Source: Larimichthys crocea (lineage: Eukaryota; Chordata; Actinopteri; Sciaenidae). From it: a stretch of DNA of 64,000 nt. Below are positions 23,831 through 35,917 of this stretch, piece after piece. The notes below the pieces were generated by a model. It was not told where the DNA came from. It saw nothing but the letters and a program-made list of their open reading frames with translations, and ran no database searches. The stretch is taken from positions 23,411,846-23,475,845 of the forward strand of contig NC_040025.1 in assembly GCF_000972845.2 (NCBI RefSeq), given 5' to 3'. The position numbers were made by a program, and so were the translations under genes. Numbering within the stretch: position 1 is the first letter of the stretch; every line of letters begins with the position of its first letter.

Positions 23831-25303
23831 TCATCACTTAGCTTTTCACCTTTGTGGAGACAAAAATCTTTTTTTGTTTCTATGGTTGAGATTTCATCTT
23901 GTTTGTTCTTGGATTGTACTGTGCTAACTAAGTATTCTTTGAAACATTGTAAGAAACTTCAATTGAATACTACAGATTGATCAGTTCAATTATTTGTCTT
24001 TGCTTCTCTAATCAGCATGCATGCTAAAAAAACAAACAAACATGTGATTATTACCTTTTCTTGCCTGATTCATTGAAAATACATCTTTTGTCTGCTGAAA
24101 ATCAACATATTTCCCAGAACCTCATATAAGAAGTCAAAGCTCCACCTTCTGCACGTGTCCTTACACATGTGCAAGTTTGGATTTATCACTCTGTCACAAA
24201 TGTATTTATTTTTAGTGCAGCTTACTCATTTTCTCTATTATCTAAGACCTCTTCACCTTAAAAGGTTGAGCTTAATCAGTTAAGGGGTTATCTACACTTT
24301 ATCCATTCTAGAGTATCGAACATCCTTTATCTGCCTTTTTAACACAGTGATGAATTAGGGAAACTATCTTTGCTGACCTCAGGTTCAACTCTTTTGTTAT
24401 CCTTCCATCCATCCATGTGTTAAGGTTATCTACACATATCAAATGACACCTTTAAAACATCAGATCATCTTACACAGTATTCTATAAGTCCTGTTGGTAA
24501 AACATGAAAAAAAATGCCCAACTCTTTCATGAAATGTTTAATGATACCTGCTTTGTTACTTACTGGTGATCAGTTTGCATGTAGTGTGCAGCATATACTG
24601 CAGCACATTATGTAACTATATGTTCTGTAGTTTAAGCATTTATTTATGTATCTATATAGATGTATTCTATAAGAAGACTTTCAGCATTCTTTGTTTATTT
24701 TTTTCTTTACATCTTGAACAGAAATACCAAGATAGGGTTCCTCTCTCTCACTGGTACACACACACCCACACACACATTTTAGCCTTCATTAGCAGTGACT
24801 TCCAAATCAAGGTCAGAATCATGTTTCTCTTTTTTTTTTAATCAAAGGATTGAAAAAGAAAACCAAATAAATGAATAAATAAATAAAAGAAACTGATGAA
24901 AGTTTGATGCTAACAGCCTTTTGCTTTTTATTTGAATGAGGGAACAACCTCCGCTCCCGTCTGTCCCCTCTAGCTATATGGGAAAAAGTCAATATTTCAA
25001 GAGAGCAGAGACACTCATTAAATATTTCAAACAAAGGAAAACTAACATTGCTGCCCAGCCTTCCTCCCTCTCTCTACCTAGCCTCATCAGCTTTCTGGAG
25101 CTTATCTTTTTACTTTCTTCACTCCATACTTAATACACATAAAGAGAGAGAAGGGCAAACCTAGACAGAGCTAACACTGACAGTCCAAGGGAAGATTAAT
25201 CTTTCGGTCTACAGACACATCAGTTACTGTACCATTCTTGTTAGGTTGTGTTTTACACATTTTTCACCTACTTTCTGCTGACCTAGTAGATATTTCAGGC
25301 TGA
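23831..25303. other. AT-rich noncoding DNA
   Basis: No gene is visible. A CA tract lies at 24755-24776 and AATA units at 24863-24889. Confidence 0.5.
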
Positions 25304-25376
25304 GGAAAGGGTTAAGAGGAAGGTTAATGGGTTTTTCCGCTGTGGAAGGGTTGAGATGGGGGTTAATGGGTTTCAA
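25304..25376 (+). repeat. Two-copy tandem repeat, about 40 bp unit
   Basis: GAAAGGGTTAAG and GAAGGGTTGAG start two units about 40 bp apart, and each ends in GGTTAATGGGTTT. The copies differ at several positions, so the duplication is not recent. Confidence 0.75.
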
Positions 25377-25399
25377 GGTGTGGCAGTGGATCAGTGTAC

Positions 25400-25750
25400 G
25401 GCCATCTTAACCATGAAGCTACCTTGGTGGTCGATTCATCACCAGGCAATCAGCAGACCCACCTTGAACCCATAGGAGCTGTTTCGTTAAATAAATGTCC
25501 ACTTTGCTGCTCTCTGATGTAAAATGATTGAACACAAGAGCGAATGTGACCAGGTGGTGGAAGCTATTATACGCACGCTGTTCTGTACACCGTGTCTGTC
25601 CTGGGAAAGATCCTCATGCACAGGAAGTGTTTTAAATTTGCATCAGCAGCATCGTGTTTTGAATACATAGAGCTGGGTAATTAGCATGAGCAGCAATAAC
25701 CACTGTGGCTGAACAAACAATGGAAAGTGACACCTTCAGACAGTCAGGGA
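25400..25750. promoter_or_regulatory. Possible conserved noncoding element
   Basis: A repeat-free block containing AAATTTGCATCAGC (octamer-like), GGGTAATTAGC (homeodomain), AACCACTGTGG (RUNX-like) and AACAAACAATGG (SOX-like) within 110 bp near its right end. Site clustering suggests an enhancer, but each motif is short and common. Confidence 0.25.
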
Positions 25751-28145
25751 CATTCAAGATGAAAGACAGAAAACACTGATTCAATTTTTGGTGGATTTCA
25801 AATACTGGACGTGACCTGAAGACCTTAGTCACTCCACCAAAATCTCCACACTGTGGCAGCACTGTGAAGAAAGGACATGTGCCACAATCTAAAGTGTTTC
25901 TAAAGTGTATTCCAAACACAGACACAGACTGAATTTTTCATTAATTAAAACATTTCTCTGAGGCAGATCTACTCTGAAGGGAGGATTTAATGTTGCTGGT
26001 TGTAATGATGAACTACTTTTCTGGCCAAGTGAGCTAACATTAGACTAAAGATCAGTGAAATGGTTAAAAGAGGTAAGCAACAGACCGGATAGTATGAACC
26101 GGGAGTTCCCGCTAATAAAACTTTATCAAACCATAAAAATGTGCTGACGTGTGCACCCATCTATCCAGGATAGCTTTTTTTCTTTTTTTTTTTGTAAGAT
26201 AACTTCACTGCTGACCTCATGACAGAAAAATCATAACACCATTGCCACATGTTTTCTTAAAATATGTTGTCATTTAAGTTTACTAGTTCACTAATTAGAC
26301 ATTCAAAAAACATTTATATTTAACAGCAGTCCAATTATGGATCCTTTTATGTATTTTTTTATTTTTATTTTTATTTTTTCCTTGTCAAACCAGGAGCCAT
26401 CATTACCCACAATGCAACATGGTCACCAATAGTTCAGTAGCAGATTGAGGTGTGTTATGCTAGCCGAGCACTAGGCTCGAAATGCAGAGTGGGCAGTAGT
26501 GATCTGGTAAGCTCAGTTCTTTCTAACTCTGCACCTGCAGATGTTTTTAACATTTTCAGACTTGTACTCTTCAGACACCCCCTCGAGCCACAAAAGGCTT
26601 TATACAACATGTTTTTACACATTCCCCCTTTAAAGAAGAGCCATAAGATGTAAAAAAAAAAACTTGTTCAAGAAAATACCATCAGCTATGATCATAATCA
26701 CAAGTGGAGGGTCACATGAAAGCCATGAAGAAATAAAAGCAAGCTGTAGCTAAACTCCATAAGATATCACCCAGATAAAAGAATAAGACCTTTGTGTATG
26801 ACCACATTATAATTAACACAACTTCATGTGACACCTTGGACCATCTGCTCACTGCAAAGGTAAATTAAAGGTTAATGTGTGGCTCAATGGTATGGTAATG
26901 GAGGGGTTTTTGTGCAAGCTAAGATGGGTTTGGGGTGGCGGGGTTATAAAGACCAGTGAGACCTAGGATTACAAGACTGAATAGGTGAGATGACAGACAA
27001 AATGCACACCTGTGAGCTTGAAAACACATACACACCCACTCACACACAAAACATTTTGGTGATAGCTGGGTATAAAAAAAAAGAGAAGATGCTGATGCTA
27101 CAAAAGAAAATGAGATATAAAGCTTTATAAAGGCAGACAAATTGTCATGAAGAGGATGAGGAAGAGAAAAGCAAGGGGTGGGAGAAAGGATGAGACAAGG
27201 CAGAGTGGCATGGGATAAGCCTCTGTCATTAGTTGTGGGATTTCAGCAAAAACCTGCAGAAAAGGCAGAAGTAAATGAGATTAGAGAACAAGAGTGTGGC
27301 AGGATGGAGGTTAGAGAGAGGAATGGGGGATGAGACACACAATAACCGCAGGTGTAAAAGGACCAAAGACTTCTAATCTTCTATATGTCCACTGGTTTCT
27401 TTATCCACCACTGATTTAAAATTTATATAATGCTTCATTGTTTAAGTGCAAGGTTAAAACTGGTCACATCACAGCTGTAACATTCATCCAAACCTCACCA
27501 TGTTCTCTATATAAAAACATAACTTCAGTGCCAATTGAGAAAGACAGATTCTCTGCAAAAACAATAATAAATCTCTCTAATTCCCCACTTCCACTGGTGG
27601 ACCGTCAGGAAATACAACATCCAAGATAGACACTCTCCCACATGCACATAAACTCTTTCTCCCTTCCTGATTTATGCCCAGATGAATCACCCACTGATCA
27701 AATCCAATTAACAAAACCCACATAATGCTCTCACTTGCATATACTTCCTCTAACAAAGTCCACACTCATTCTGTCCAACCAGGCTGTCGGGTTCCTCAAG
27801 GAAATCATCTAATGATCAACACAGATATGAAACCACAAATGCAGTAGACTTGACACACATTGAGAGCTGTGTAATTCCAACACAGACACCTACGCAGGGC
27901 AATCCCCACTTTTGTTTCAAGAAAATGAAGTCATTTCACTTTTGTTGGTTCAGTTAATAATTGAGCAAATTAATAATCACAGTCAAACACACAAACTACT
28001 TCCTACATCAGTTACTCATTCAAATTATATATCAATTACTCAAGTTAAATCAATATCTTCACTATGAACATAGATCCTGACAGAAAAGACAAAAAAAAAG
28101 ACACTGGGGCCACAGGGATTCTGTCAAAAATTTAAAAATCTCACC
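25751..28145. other. Noncoding DNA
   Basis: No gene is visible. It contains an ATTTTT tandem at 26353-26382. The 26385-26640 stretch (CCCACAATGCAAC, AGAGTGGGCAGTAG, TTACACATTCCCCCTTTAA) looks like parts of fish dispersed repeats, but I could not name one. Confidence 0.45.
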
Positions 28146-28700
28146 TTCATCAGCAGCTTCCTCCGTCTGCGTCCCGTTTCAGTCCTCAGCCCCTCCTAGT
28201 CACTTTCCCCTTGGCAGGTGCCATCATGGTCAAATAGTCCACAGGAAAGGGCTGGAAAGGGCTATTGTCTAATTATCTCTGTCTCTCTCCCTCTCTTTCT
28301 TATACTCCCTCTCTGAGTCCTGTATCACCACGAGAAAAGCAGCATGTTTGTGTGTAAGTGTGAGTTTGTGTGTGTGTGTGTGCTCAACTCCAAAGGTCCT
28401 GGAATTCCTGAGTCCTGCGCTAAAGAGCAAGCGTGGTTGAGCTCCCTCTCTCTCTCTCTTTCTCTCCCCCTCTCTCTCTCTCTATCTGCACTTCTTTTCT
28501 TTTTCCTCTCGCTCCCGGCCGGGCAGAGAGGAGGGGAAGACAGTCAGGGGGTGGGACAGAAGACAGAAGCTGCTTTCAGCCAACTCTTTTTTTTCTATCT
28601 GTTCTTTCTCTCCCTCTCCTTCGCTTCCTCTGTCCTTTTCCCTGCGTCCTTTTTTCTTTTTGACTAACTTTTACGCTCTGTCTTTTGGCTTGTTCTCTGT
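28146..28700 (-). promoter_or_regulatory. Possible untranslated first exon / promoter patch
   Basis: On the minus strand this is a GA-rich leader-like stretch with a GC-rich core (GCCCGGCCGGGAGCG near 28513-28527). It ends in GCTGCTGATGAAG followed by GTGAGAT, a good 5' splice site with the exon edge at 28145/28146. The ATGATGGCACC near 28225 opens only 13 codons before a TGA, as an upstream open frame might. CpGs are locally denser than in the flanks. No downstream coding exon was found in the window, so this stays a weak candidate. Confidence 0.2.
28440..28487. repeat. (CT)n low-complexity tract
   Basis: Interrupted CT repeats on the plus strand (GA on the minus strand). Plus-strand frames through it read Ser-Leu repeats and are not genes. 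Confidence 0.9.
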
Positions 28701-28762
28701 GACAGATACTCTTTCATTGCTCAGCAAGGCGTGAAAGCAAAGCTCTCCCTGTCATACACACT

Positions 28763-28785
28763 CACACACACACACACACACACAC
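28763..28785. repeat. (CA)n microsatellite
   Basis: A CA run followed by CTCACACCCTCC, immediately upstream of an acceptor-like TTTCTTTCAG on the plus strand. Confidence 0.92.
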
Positions 28786-28835
28786 TCACACCCTCCTCTT
28801 TCTTTCAGCGCCACTCCCTCTGCCACAGTCCAGAG

Positions 28836-29534
28836 GTAAAGTCACTCCTTTTCTGTGTGTCACCCAGCCACAGTGTCTTTCTCCTGTTATGATTCAACAT
28901 ACTTTATCCTCAGAGGTTTAGTTGTGTGTGCATCCATTTGTCTTTGTGTTTCTTTGTGATCCAGAAATTGTTTTTTTGGCTCATCTAGTGGTGATAAAGA
29001 TCAAGGGGCAACTGGGATAAGGGTGCACTTAACACTTGGATTTTACTTCAATTTGAAGTTCCTTCACAAAGTTCACACACTCTTTGAAATGTCAACTCAA
29101 CCACAAGTTCATTGTTCAACACATTCAGTGTTTGTCTTTTATATAGCTGAAACATATATATGGCTGAGTTCAAGGTCCAGACCGTAATAATCAAGCCCTA
29201 AACACTGATATCCTTGATCCTTTTAACTTATGCTGTGCAGCTTGATGAAGAAAAAACAAGCTACGTTGGTTTGCATGCAGAACTGATGCAGAACAGATGC
29301 ATGATTAGGGGTTTTGAGGAATTTGCTTTAAGCTGAAAAAGTTGCTTCTCTGAATCCTGCACCGTCTGGGAAAGCTATAGCCCATTTCTTCCTTTCAGCC
29401 ACACTTGGCATTGGAGGCTACCCATAACACCTTGCAAATAGCCTTTAAAAATAGATTTGCTGCTGTTACACAACACAAGAGAAGAAGAAAGACAACTCAT
29501 GCATGTCTTCTGGATTAAAAACTGACACGAGTGT
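28836..29534. other. Noncoding DNA
   Basis: No gene or recognised repeat. A 27-bp segment just upstream (28809-28835) is bounded by splice-like signals and is discussed as a finding. Confidence 0.5.
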
Positions 29535-29727
29535 GTAAAGGATATTCCAACATGGGCTCAGGAAAACTTCTGAAAACCGTTGTCAGTAAACACAGTCTGT
29601 TGCTGCATCTACAAATCTGATGAGTCCAAATTTGAAATTGTTGTTGGAAATTATGTACAGTACTTCGCGTCCTCTGGGTAAAATTCATGCACACAGAGTC
29701 CCAACTTTTTTGGAATCAGGGATGTGA
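29535..29727 (+). mobile_element. Internally deleted Tc1/mariner copy
   Basis: GGATATTCCAACATGGGCTC, AAACTTCTGAAAACCGTTG, TCAGTAAACACAGTCTGTTG, then ATCTGATGAGTCCAAATTTG and GTTGTTGGAAATTATG match the transposase region of a well-known fish Tc1/mariner family, in order. They are followed by GAGTCCCAACTTTTTTGGAA, which matches that family's terminal inverted repeat. Two internal deletions are apparent: one near 29614, and one near 29682 that removes most of the transposase including the rest of the catalytic core. The left terminal repeat was not found. The copy cannot encode a transposase and is a fossil. Confidence 0.75.
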
Positions 29728-30293
29728 TTGACTACATCGTGAAATTTTGACATTTTAAAAACCAGGCAGAATCCCAAACTCTCCTGTCCTTCTGCATAAG
29801 CTGATGTTCCCATGAACACTGCACTTAACTAGAATAGAAATGTGAATGTGAACATTTAAAATGGTATAGAAACACAACAGATGGAGTTAAATGATGGATA
29901 AGGAATAAAAGGGAAGAAAAAATAAAAAGGTAATAAGCCTTTAAGCTTTCAGTATGCTTACTTTAAAGTGATGGCATGGAGGCAGTGTCTGACTCTACAG
30001 TACACCTGTACAAACAAACATGGTGAAACAGAGTAAATACAACCAGGGTGAAAATCTACACCTTATGGGACTCACTCACACAAAACATGGACTAATTTAT
30101 TGTATTTATAATCAGGGCCCAGACAGCGAGGCGTGGCACAGTATCAGTGATGTGCACACACACACACAGGTCATGTAGACACTGCCCATGAGGGCATTCT
30201 CACTCACACACCACACTCCTCCGTGTACACACAAACACCTGCTGAAGGTATGTTCATGTAAGCACAAATACGTGCAAACTAACTCGCTCACAC

Positions 30294-30297
<4 letters not shown>
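29728..30297. other. Noncoding DNA
   Basis: No gene is visible. Short CA tracts occur near 30153-30168 and 30206-30236. Confidence 0.5.

Positions 30298-30336
<39 letters not shown>
30298..30336. repeat. (AC)n microsatellite
   Basis: An uninterrupted AC run of about 39 bp. A second, shorter CA run lies at 30461-30476. Confidence 0.95.
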
Positions 30337-30339
<3 letters not shown>

Positions 30340-30587
30340 AGCACAGTGTGTGCCGTCTGTCTGGCGTCTAGCTGGAGCCACTCAGACGGCCATCTCTTGA
30401 GGCTGCAGAGGTAGCCAATCACAGCTGCCAGTCAGCAGCATTCATTATCACACACATATATACACACACACACACAGTCCTTGGAGACTCCAAACTGGGA
30501 GAAGAAATGTGTGTGTGTGTATGTGTGTAAATTGGAGATCTCCTGCTGCTCGTGTCTCCCTTGTTACTAGTGCGTAAAATAAAACTT

Positions 30588-30652
30588 AGATTATATATAT
30601 AAGAAGAGATATACTATATTATATATATATATATATATATAATATATGATAC
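30588..30652. repeat. (TA)n microsatellite in TA-rich palindromic DNA
   Basis: A TA run at 30620-30640 flanked by TATATATAAG and ATAATATATG. Another TATA/ATAT-rich patch sits at 30786-30826. Self-complementary, replication-slippage-prone DNA. Confidence 0.9.
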
Positions 30653-30826
30653 TTAAGAACATAAAAGTACAGACAGACTGTTATGATACTGTGTTTTTAA
30701 CAGATAGCTGATGATGATGATTGTCTGTTTTCATCCAGCTGTGCTCACAGTTCAACCAGCCTTTCTGTTTATTGGAATGGAGGTTTTAATTATATTATAT
30801 TCATTATATTATGTATATAATATAGT

Positions 30827-32038
30827 ATGTGTGACTCTCTACCAGGCAGTAGAATGGAGTCGGAAAATCAAGCTATTTTCTATGAACCCTCTCCATCCTT
30901 CCTCCAATATATCTCATTATTTCCTTTAAGAGACCATACCGTTTTTATGCATGTTTTATTCATAGTGTTCTTTAATCCATTTTATTTTGAAAATTTGATA
31001 TGAAAAATTAATGCTAAAATTTTAAAATGCCATTTGCATTGATTGACCTTACATAAAAGCATGCATAATTTCTGCTGACCATTTTGTTTGAGACATTTTT
31101 TTTTTCCAGGGGAAAAATGAACTTTTTAAAAATGATTTTAATCTATGAACATAAACATTTTCTGAGTGACATTATTGTTGCACCCCCTTCCTGATTTGCA
31201 CTTGCACATTCAACATAAGCAACCATAGGTAAACATTTATGCTAGCCAGATGTCTACAATGATGGATTACCCATTATGAAATGAATATTAAGTCTATTCA
31301 AAGTGAGTCTTAGTATGCTGATGTGAGTAGTAATTAACAGCTGTGAGGACAAAAACATACAAAAAGCAGATCAGGATGTTTATGAAAATTACATCAATCT
31401 CTTACAATGAATTGTATTAATGTTTTACAAATAAGTGTGCAAAAATTAAATAATAATTCTAAAATCTAAAAAGAAGCATCTTTAAAAGATCTGTTCAGCT
31501 CTCCTCCACCATGGTTTCCATCATGGTGGTGGGTTTGTTGTTGGTTATCTTCCTTCCGCCCTCCCGCTTTGTTTAGCACATGTGTAATTCCACTTGGCTG
31601 CATGTGCGTGAATGAGGCTTTTCACATAAACTGTTATGTGACACCGGACACAAAGACCGATAAGCCTGTAAAACACTCTCTGATGTCACAAGCCGGACAA
31701 ACCATGTCACGCCACGTTGACAACATCAACACCTCAATAACAGCACACACATTTTCCATTGCAACATCAGAAACACACTAACACACACACACACATGCAC
31801 ACTGCACTGCCCTCCATCTTTTCCCTCTTGTAGCTTGAGTACTCGAATCATTAGTTTTTGCTGGTGCCTTTTGAAATTTTGTGGCTTATAATTTATTTAT
31901 CAGTTATTGATTTGCTTCTCCTACTACACTAACACACACACATGCTACAAGCCCTTTCTTTCACTTTTTCATTCACATAGAAACAGGGAAACGTGCAAGG
32001 CAAAGCAAATTCTCTTCTCTTTGTGTTTCTGTATGCAT
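30827..32038. other. AT-rich noncoding DNA
   Basis: No gene is visible. Short CA runs occur at 31780-31796 and 31931-31941. A small inverted motif (CACCATGG and CATGGTGG) lies at 31507-31532. Confidence 0.5.
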
Positions 32039-32063
32039 GTGTCTGTGTGTGTCACACAGACAC
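32039..32063. repeat. Short perfect inverted repeat (11-bp arms)
   Basis: GTGTCTGTGTG at 32039-32049 and its exact complement CACACAGACAC at 32053-32063 are separated by three bases. It arose within mixed GT/CA sequence and could extrude as a hairpin. No function is implied. Confidence 0.85.
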
Positions 32064-32688
32064 GCAGACACACACACATTTGACCCTGCTGCCTCTTTCC
32101 TCCGTCACAGCTAACCTTTACTCAGAGAAGCCTGTGGTTTTGCTTTCAATTCCTTTTACCTTTATCTAAAATTGCCTCCACCCCTTTAAATCCTTCCATT
32201 TTTCCATCCATCCGCCCCAGTCCCCTCTCATCCAACTCCTCTTCTTCTTCACCCCACCCATCTTTTGTCCCTTCCTTCTCCATCTTTAATCATTTTGTTT
32301 CATATTCTGACTTCATTTTCCCATTTTATGCCTCTCCTCTTTGTAGCGTTACTACCTCCCTAATCCCCTTTTTCTCTCCCTTTTGCCTCCAATTAGCCTT
32401 TGTTTGGATTTTTCTCCATTTTTACCCTCACACACACACGTCCATGCTTGTTTTTCTCCTTCCACAATTCCCCTTAACTCAATACATCCACATTGTCCCT
32501 CACTTTCCCTCCATTTGTTCTCCCTCTCTTTCTCCCATTCCCCACCAAACGTTGCCCCTGCACGCATCCCCTCCCTCCTTCCCTTCCTCTATCCTTCCGT
32601 CTCTATTCTCTGTTTGTTCAAGGCCTCTTTTAACGAAGCCAGCCTCCTCCCAGGTCTCAACAGGCTATTGTCAATACTGACGTATGGC

Positions 32689-32689
<1 letters not shown>

Positions 32690-32741
<52 letters not shown>
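32690..32741. repeat. Compound (CT)n(CA)n microsatellite
   Basis: A CT run of about 18 bp passes directly into a CA run of about 35 bp. The preceding 32100-32640 is strongly pyrimidine-rich and keeps two plus-strand frames open without coding signal. Confidence 0.95.
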
Positions 32742-32743
<2 letters not shown>

Positions 32744-35550
32744 AGACTCATGGGTGAGCGTGAACACACAAACCCACAGACTCATAAACATGCACCCGAA
32801 AGTACACATGGCTCTCTATAAAGGTCTCGGCCTCTCCTGTCCTTTGTACTGTCCTCTAATCGCTCAGTTTAGCCTTTAACACTCCCTCAACACACATGCA
32901 CACACACAGAAGGAGTGCCAAGTTCACCAGATCTCCTCCAGTTTTCAGGCCTGTATTCACTGATTCAGATTGACAGGACATTGTAATGCAGAGGCAGCAT
33001 GCCGTTTGCACGTGGCAGTGATGGAGAAAAATTTTCCTTGAAAACCAAAAGCTAAAAGTTCACATTATAGTAAGCATCCCAAAATCATCTGCAGCTCTGT
33101 AAGGAATTTAGTGCAACAATAATACACTTTTGAGTTTGGCAGTGTGGGTCTGTTTGTGTTATAGCTTGACACAGACTGTGAACTCACAGCCTCTGGCAGA
33201 GACACTTAATGAACATGAACACATATTAAAAGAAACATTCAAAATTTGTGTATTTATTGTGTACTCAGTTCAGTGCATGAAAATAGAATGGGCACCACTA
33301 TAAGTTTTTTATGATTAGTACCAAAATATTTCCCTAACAAAACGTTAAACTCAATTTCAATTATTTCATACATTGTTGGCTGACTCTCATTGTTGAGTAA
33401 AGAACTGCGAGCTGGGTGTGTGTGGAGTGTTTACCAAAATGGTATTGGATACTGTGGGCCTCTGGGGTGTTCCAATCACCATGTGTGGCAATGTTCACAT
33501 TGGATGGCTTTGGGTAGTAGCTGTTTGGCTAAAGGGGCAGCTGTAGGCTGGACAGTAACCAAAGATAGGACACCTTTGCTAGGGCTTAGATTCCGATCGA
33601 TGAGCCAGTCTAGTTGCAATCCCTAACTTGCATGTGGAAGTATTATTTTGTCTAAACCAGTTGGTGATTGAGCGTATTTTCCATGCAACGCAATTTCATA
33701 CATTGTCAGTGCAAAGATGTGAATAGTCATGAATAGGGCATCAAGAATGATGCTAATACACAAATTGAACTTCATAGGGCTTTGTAGAGTGTTGTGTAGG
33801 GAGGATTAGGCAGGGTGGACTGACAAAGCTGCTGCTTGCTGACAGACAGCTGCCGAGCACCAGAGAGCTCTTGAGGAGAAAACCAGGGACAGAGTCAGAG
33901 CTTCTGGACGAATGAACGCCTCTGCTCCGAGCTCTCCTCCCTCAAGTAAACAGCTCTGAATCAGAGCAGATCAGTTTATTTTTGAAACCTTTGGGATTAA
34001 AAAATGGATTTATCTTCACTCTCGCTTCCCAACCTGTCTGCAGAAATAAGCCACGGAGGTGCTGACTTCCACTGTTGTTACTGTAGCCATCTGTGGGCAC
34101 CCAGAGATCTATGATACTACTTCGTATTTATACAAAGACTGGACATAAAAGAAATTACTTTTCTGACTCCATTCAGAAAATAAGCACTTTAAAAGTTGCT
34201 TGTTGTCTTGTGGACAGACCTGATAAAAAAAATGAATCTGACAAATCTGCATCATGATGTATAAGGACAAATATTTATTCTGATTACCTGATAATGGACT
34301 GCCTCCAAAAGGCACCATGAATCTTTCGTTTAAACATTGTTTAAACATGTTCATCCCTCTGTCTCTCTTTCTCTTAACTCATCCTGCCAAAGCAGCACTC
34401 CTGCTCATATCAATATTTCACATCCAAAACTTAAAAAAGCGTGGTACTTTACACTTCAAAGGCCTCAGTACACACATGCGTGCACACACACCAGATACAA
34501 AGACGCATACACATAATAATACTCACATACTGTACACAGTGCATCAGCAGTAGCATGCCAAATTCATACTCACACATAAAAACACACATTGACAGGTATA
34601 TGCAGGTATATAAACACATTTTCACCTATAAAATGGGGATTAGCGCACACACATACACACAATTGTGTGCACTGCAGGCCCGGGACTGACCAGGGAGAGG
34701 TGCAGGCAGATACCCACACCTCATTAATGATTTATGTCATGAGGATGAGAGGAGCTGCTCTCCAAAACACTCCTATAGCTTCCTGCTTGACCAAAACATG
34801 GATACTGCCAAGGTCCTCATGTATATTCATGTAAATATCAAAAGAGGCCAGTGTATCACCTAAAAATTAATAAGCAAGTATCCTTTAATAGATCTGCAAT
34901 TTTAGATTTTATTAGACAACAAACAAAAAAAGGCTTCGTGTTTTGACCAAATGAAAGCATAGAAGAGATTCGGGGAGGCTCTTTGAGTGGTACAGCACAT
35001 AAAGCTGGTCGTTTTAAAGTTTCATATTTGGATACTGCATTAGTAAGAAAATCCAGTGAACAGGTTATATTTAGGACTCTGGGAAATGAGGGTCATGTTG
35101 CACAGGAGGCCAAACAGTCCGGAAAGAATTCATTTTCTTCTGCGCCTCTCCTATAATTACACACAGTGATTCAATACTGAAAAAAAAACATTCATCACAT
35201 TAGCAGACACTGGACAAGAAAAAAATCTCTGATTGGCCATGAAATATGATTTTAGTGACTTCAGTCTTAAAGTCAAATAAGTTGAAGTTATTTTGAGTTT
35301 TGAAAATATGATTTCCTCACTTCTGTAATGTTGCATACGATTATATGGCACAGCATATGGTTTAGGGCCTAGCATGAGGGAAATAAATTAGACTTGATTT
35401 AGTAGACCAGAGCTGACAGAGCCAACATTTTGACTTCACTGCCAAAATCATAATATCCACTTATTTGTTTTTTTCTTAGGTCTGGCCAAGTAGCAAAACT
35501 TGGAAGACAATGCAGAAGTGTCAAAACCTGACCTGACCAAAAACTGATGA
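32742..35550. other. Noncoding DNA
   Basis: No gene is visible in 2.8 kb. Scattered CA words lie at 34470-34665. A weak A-box/B-box-like pair near 33526-33595 was judged too degenerate to call. A GC-richer patch at 33820-33960 has no recognisable motif. Confidence 0.45.
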
Positions 35551-35692
35551 GCAGTTGGCACCTTGCGTGGCAGCTAATGCCATCAGTGTATAGATGTGTG
35601 TGAATAGGTGAATGAGATATGTAGTTTAAAAGCACTTTGAGTGGTTGGAGAACTAGAAAAGTGTTTACCACTTCCATTTACCACTACCATAA
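35551..35692 (+). mobile_element. SINE tail fragment
   Basis: GCAGTTGGCACCTTGCGTGG, CTAATGCCATCAGTGTATAG, GTGTGTGAATAGGTGAATG, AAAAGCACTTTGAGTGGTTG, GAACTAGAAAAGTG and CCATTTACCA follow the order of the 3' half of the abundant teleost tRNA-related repeat family also seen at 21150-21362. The pol III head is missing, so this is a 5'-truncated piece. Confidence 0.65.
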
Positions 35693-35697
35693 CTATT

Positions 35698-35917
35698 TAT
35701 CCTTTGCAGGGTCGCGGGGGGCTGGAGCCACCCCAGTTGACTATGGTTGGACAGGTCACCAGTTCATCACAGGGCCAACACATAGAGACACACTCACATT
35801 CACAGTTTAGAGTCATCAATTAACCTGCATGTCTCCGGACTGTGAAAGAAGCTGGAGAACCCGGAGAGAACCCAACCAGACAGGGGGAGAACATGCAAAC
35901 TCCACACAGAAAGGCCC
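35698..35917 (+). mobile_element. LINE-type teleost interspersed repeat fragment
   Basis: GGTCGCGGGGGGCTGGAGCC, GGACAGGTCACCAGTTCATC, CAGGGCCAACACATAGAGAC, TTTAGAGTCATCAATTAACC, GCATGTCTCCGGACTGTG, GAGAACCCGGAGAGAACCC and GGGGGAGAACATGCAAACTC are hallmark strings of a widespread fish repeat, noncoding and usually attributed to an L2-like 3' region. It abuts the SINE tail at 35692 and ends near AGAAAGGCCCC. The high GC stands out from its surroundings. A poly(A) run at 36002-36014 lies about 85 bp beyond and may be unrelated. Confidence 0.75.

Noticed and set aside
33526..33595. Weak A-box/B-box-like pair on the plus strand
   Set aside because: Both boxes are too degenerate and no SINE body follows.
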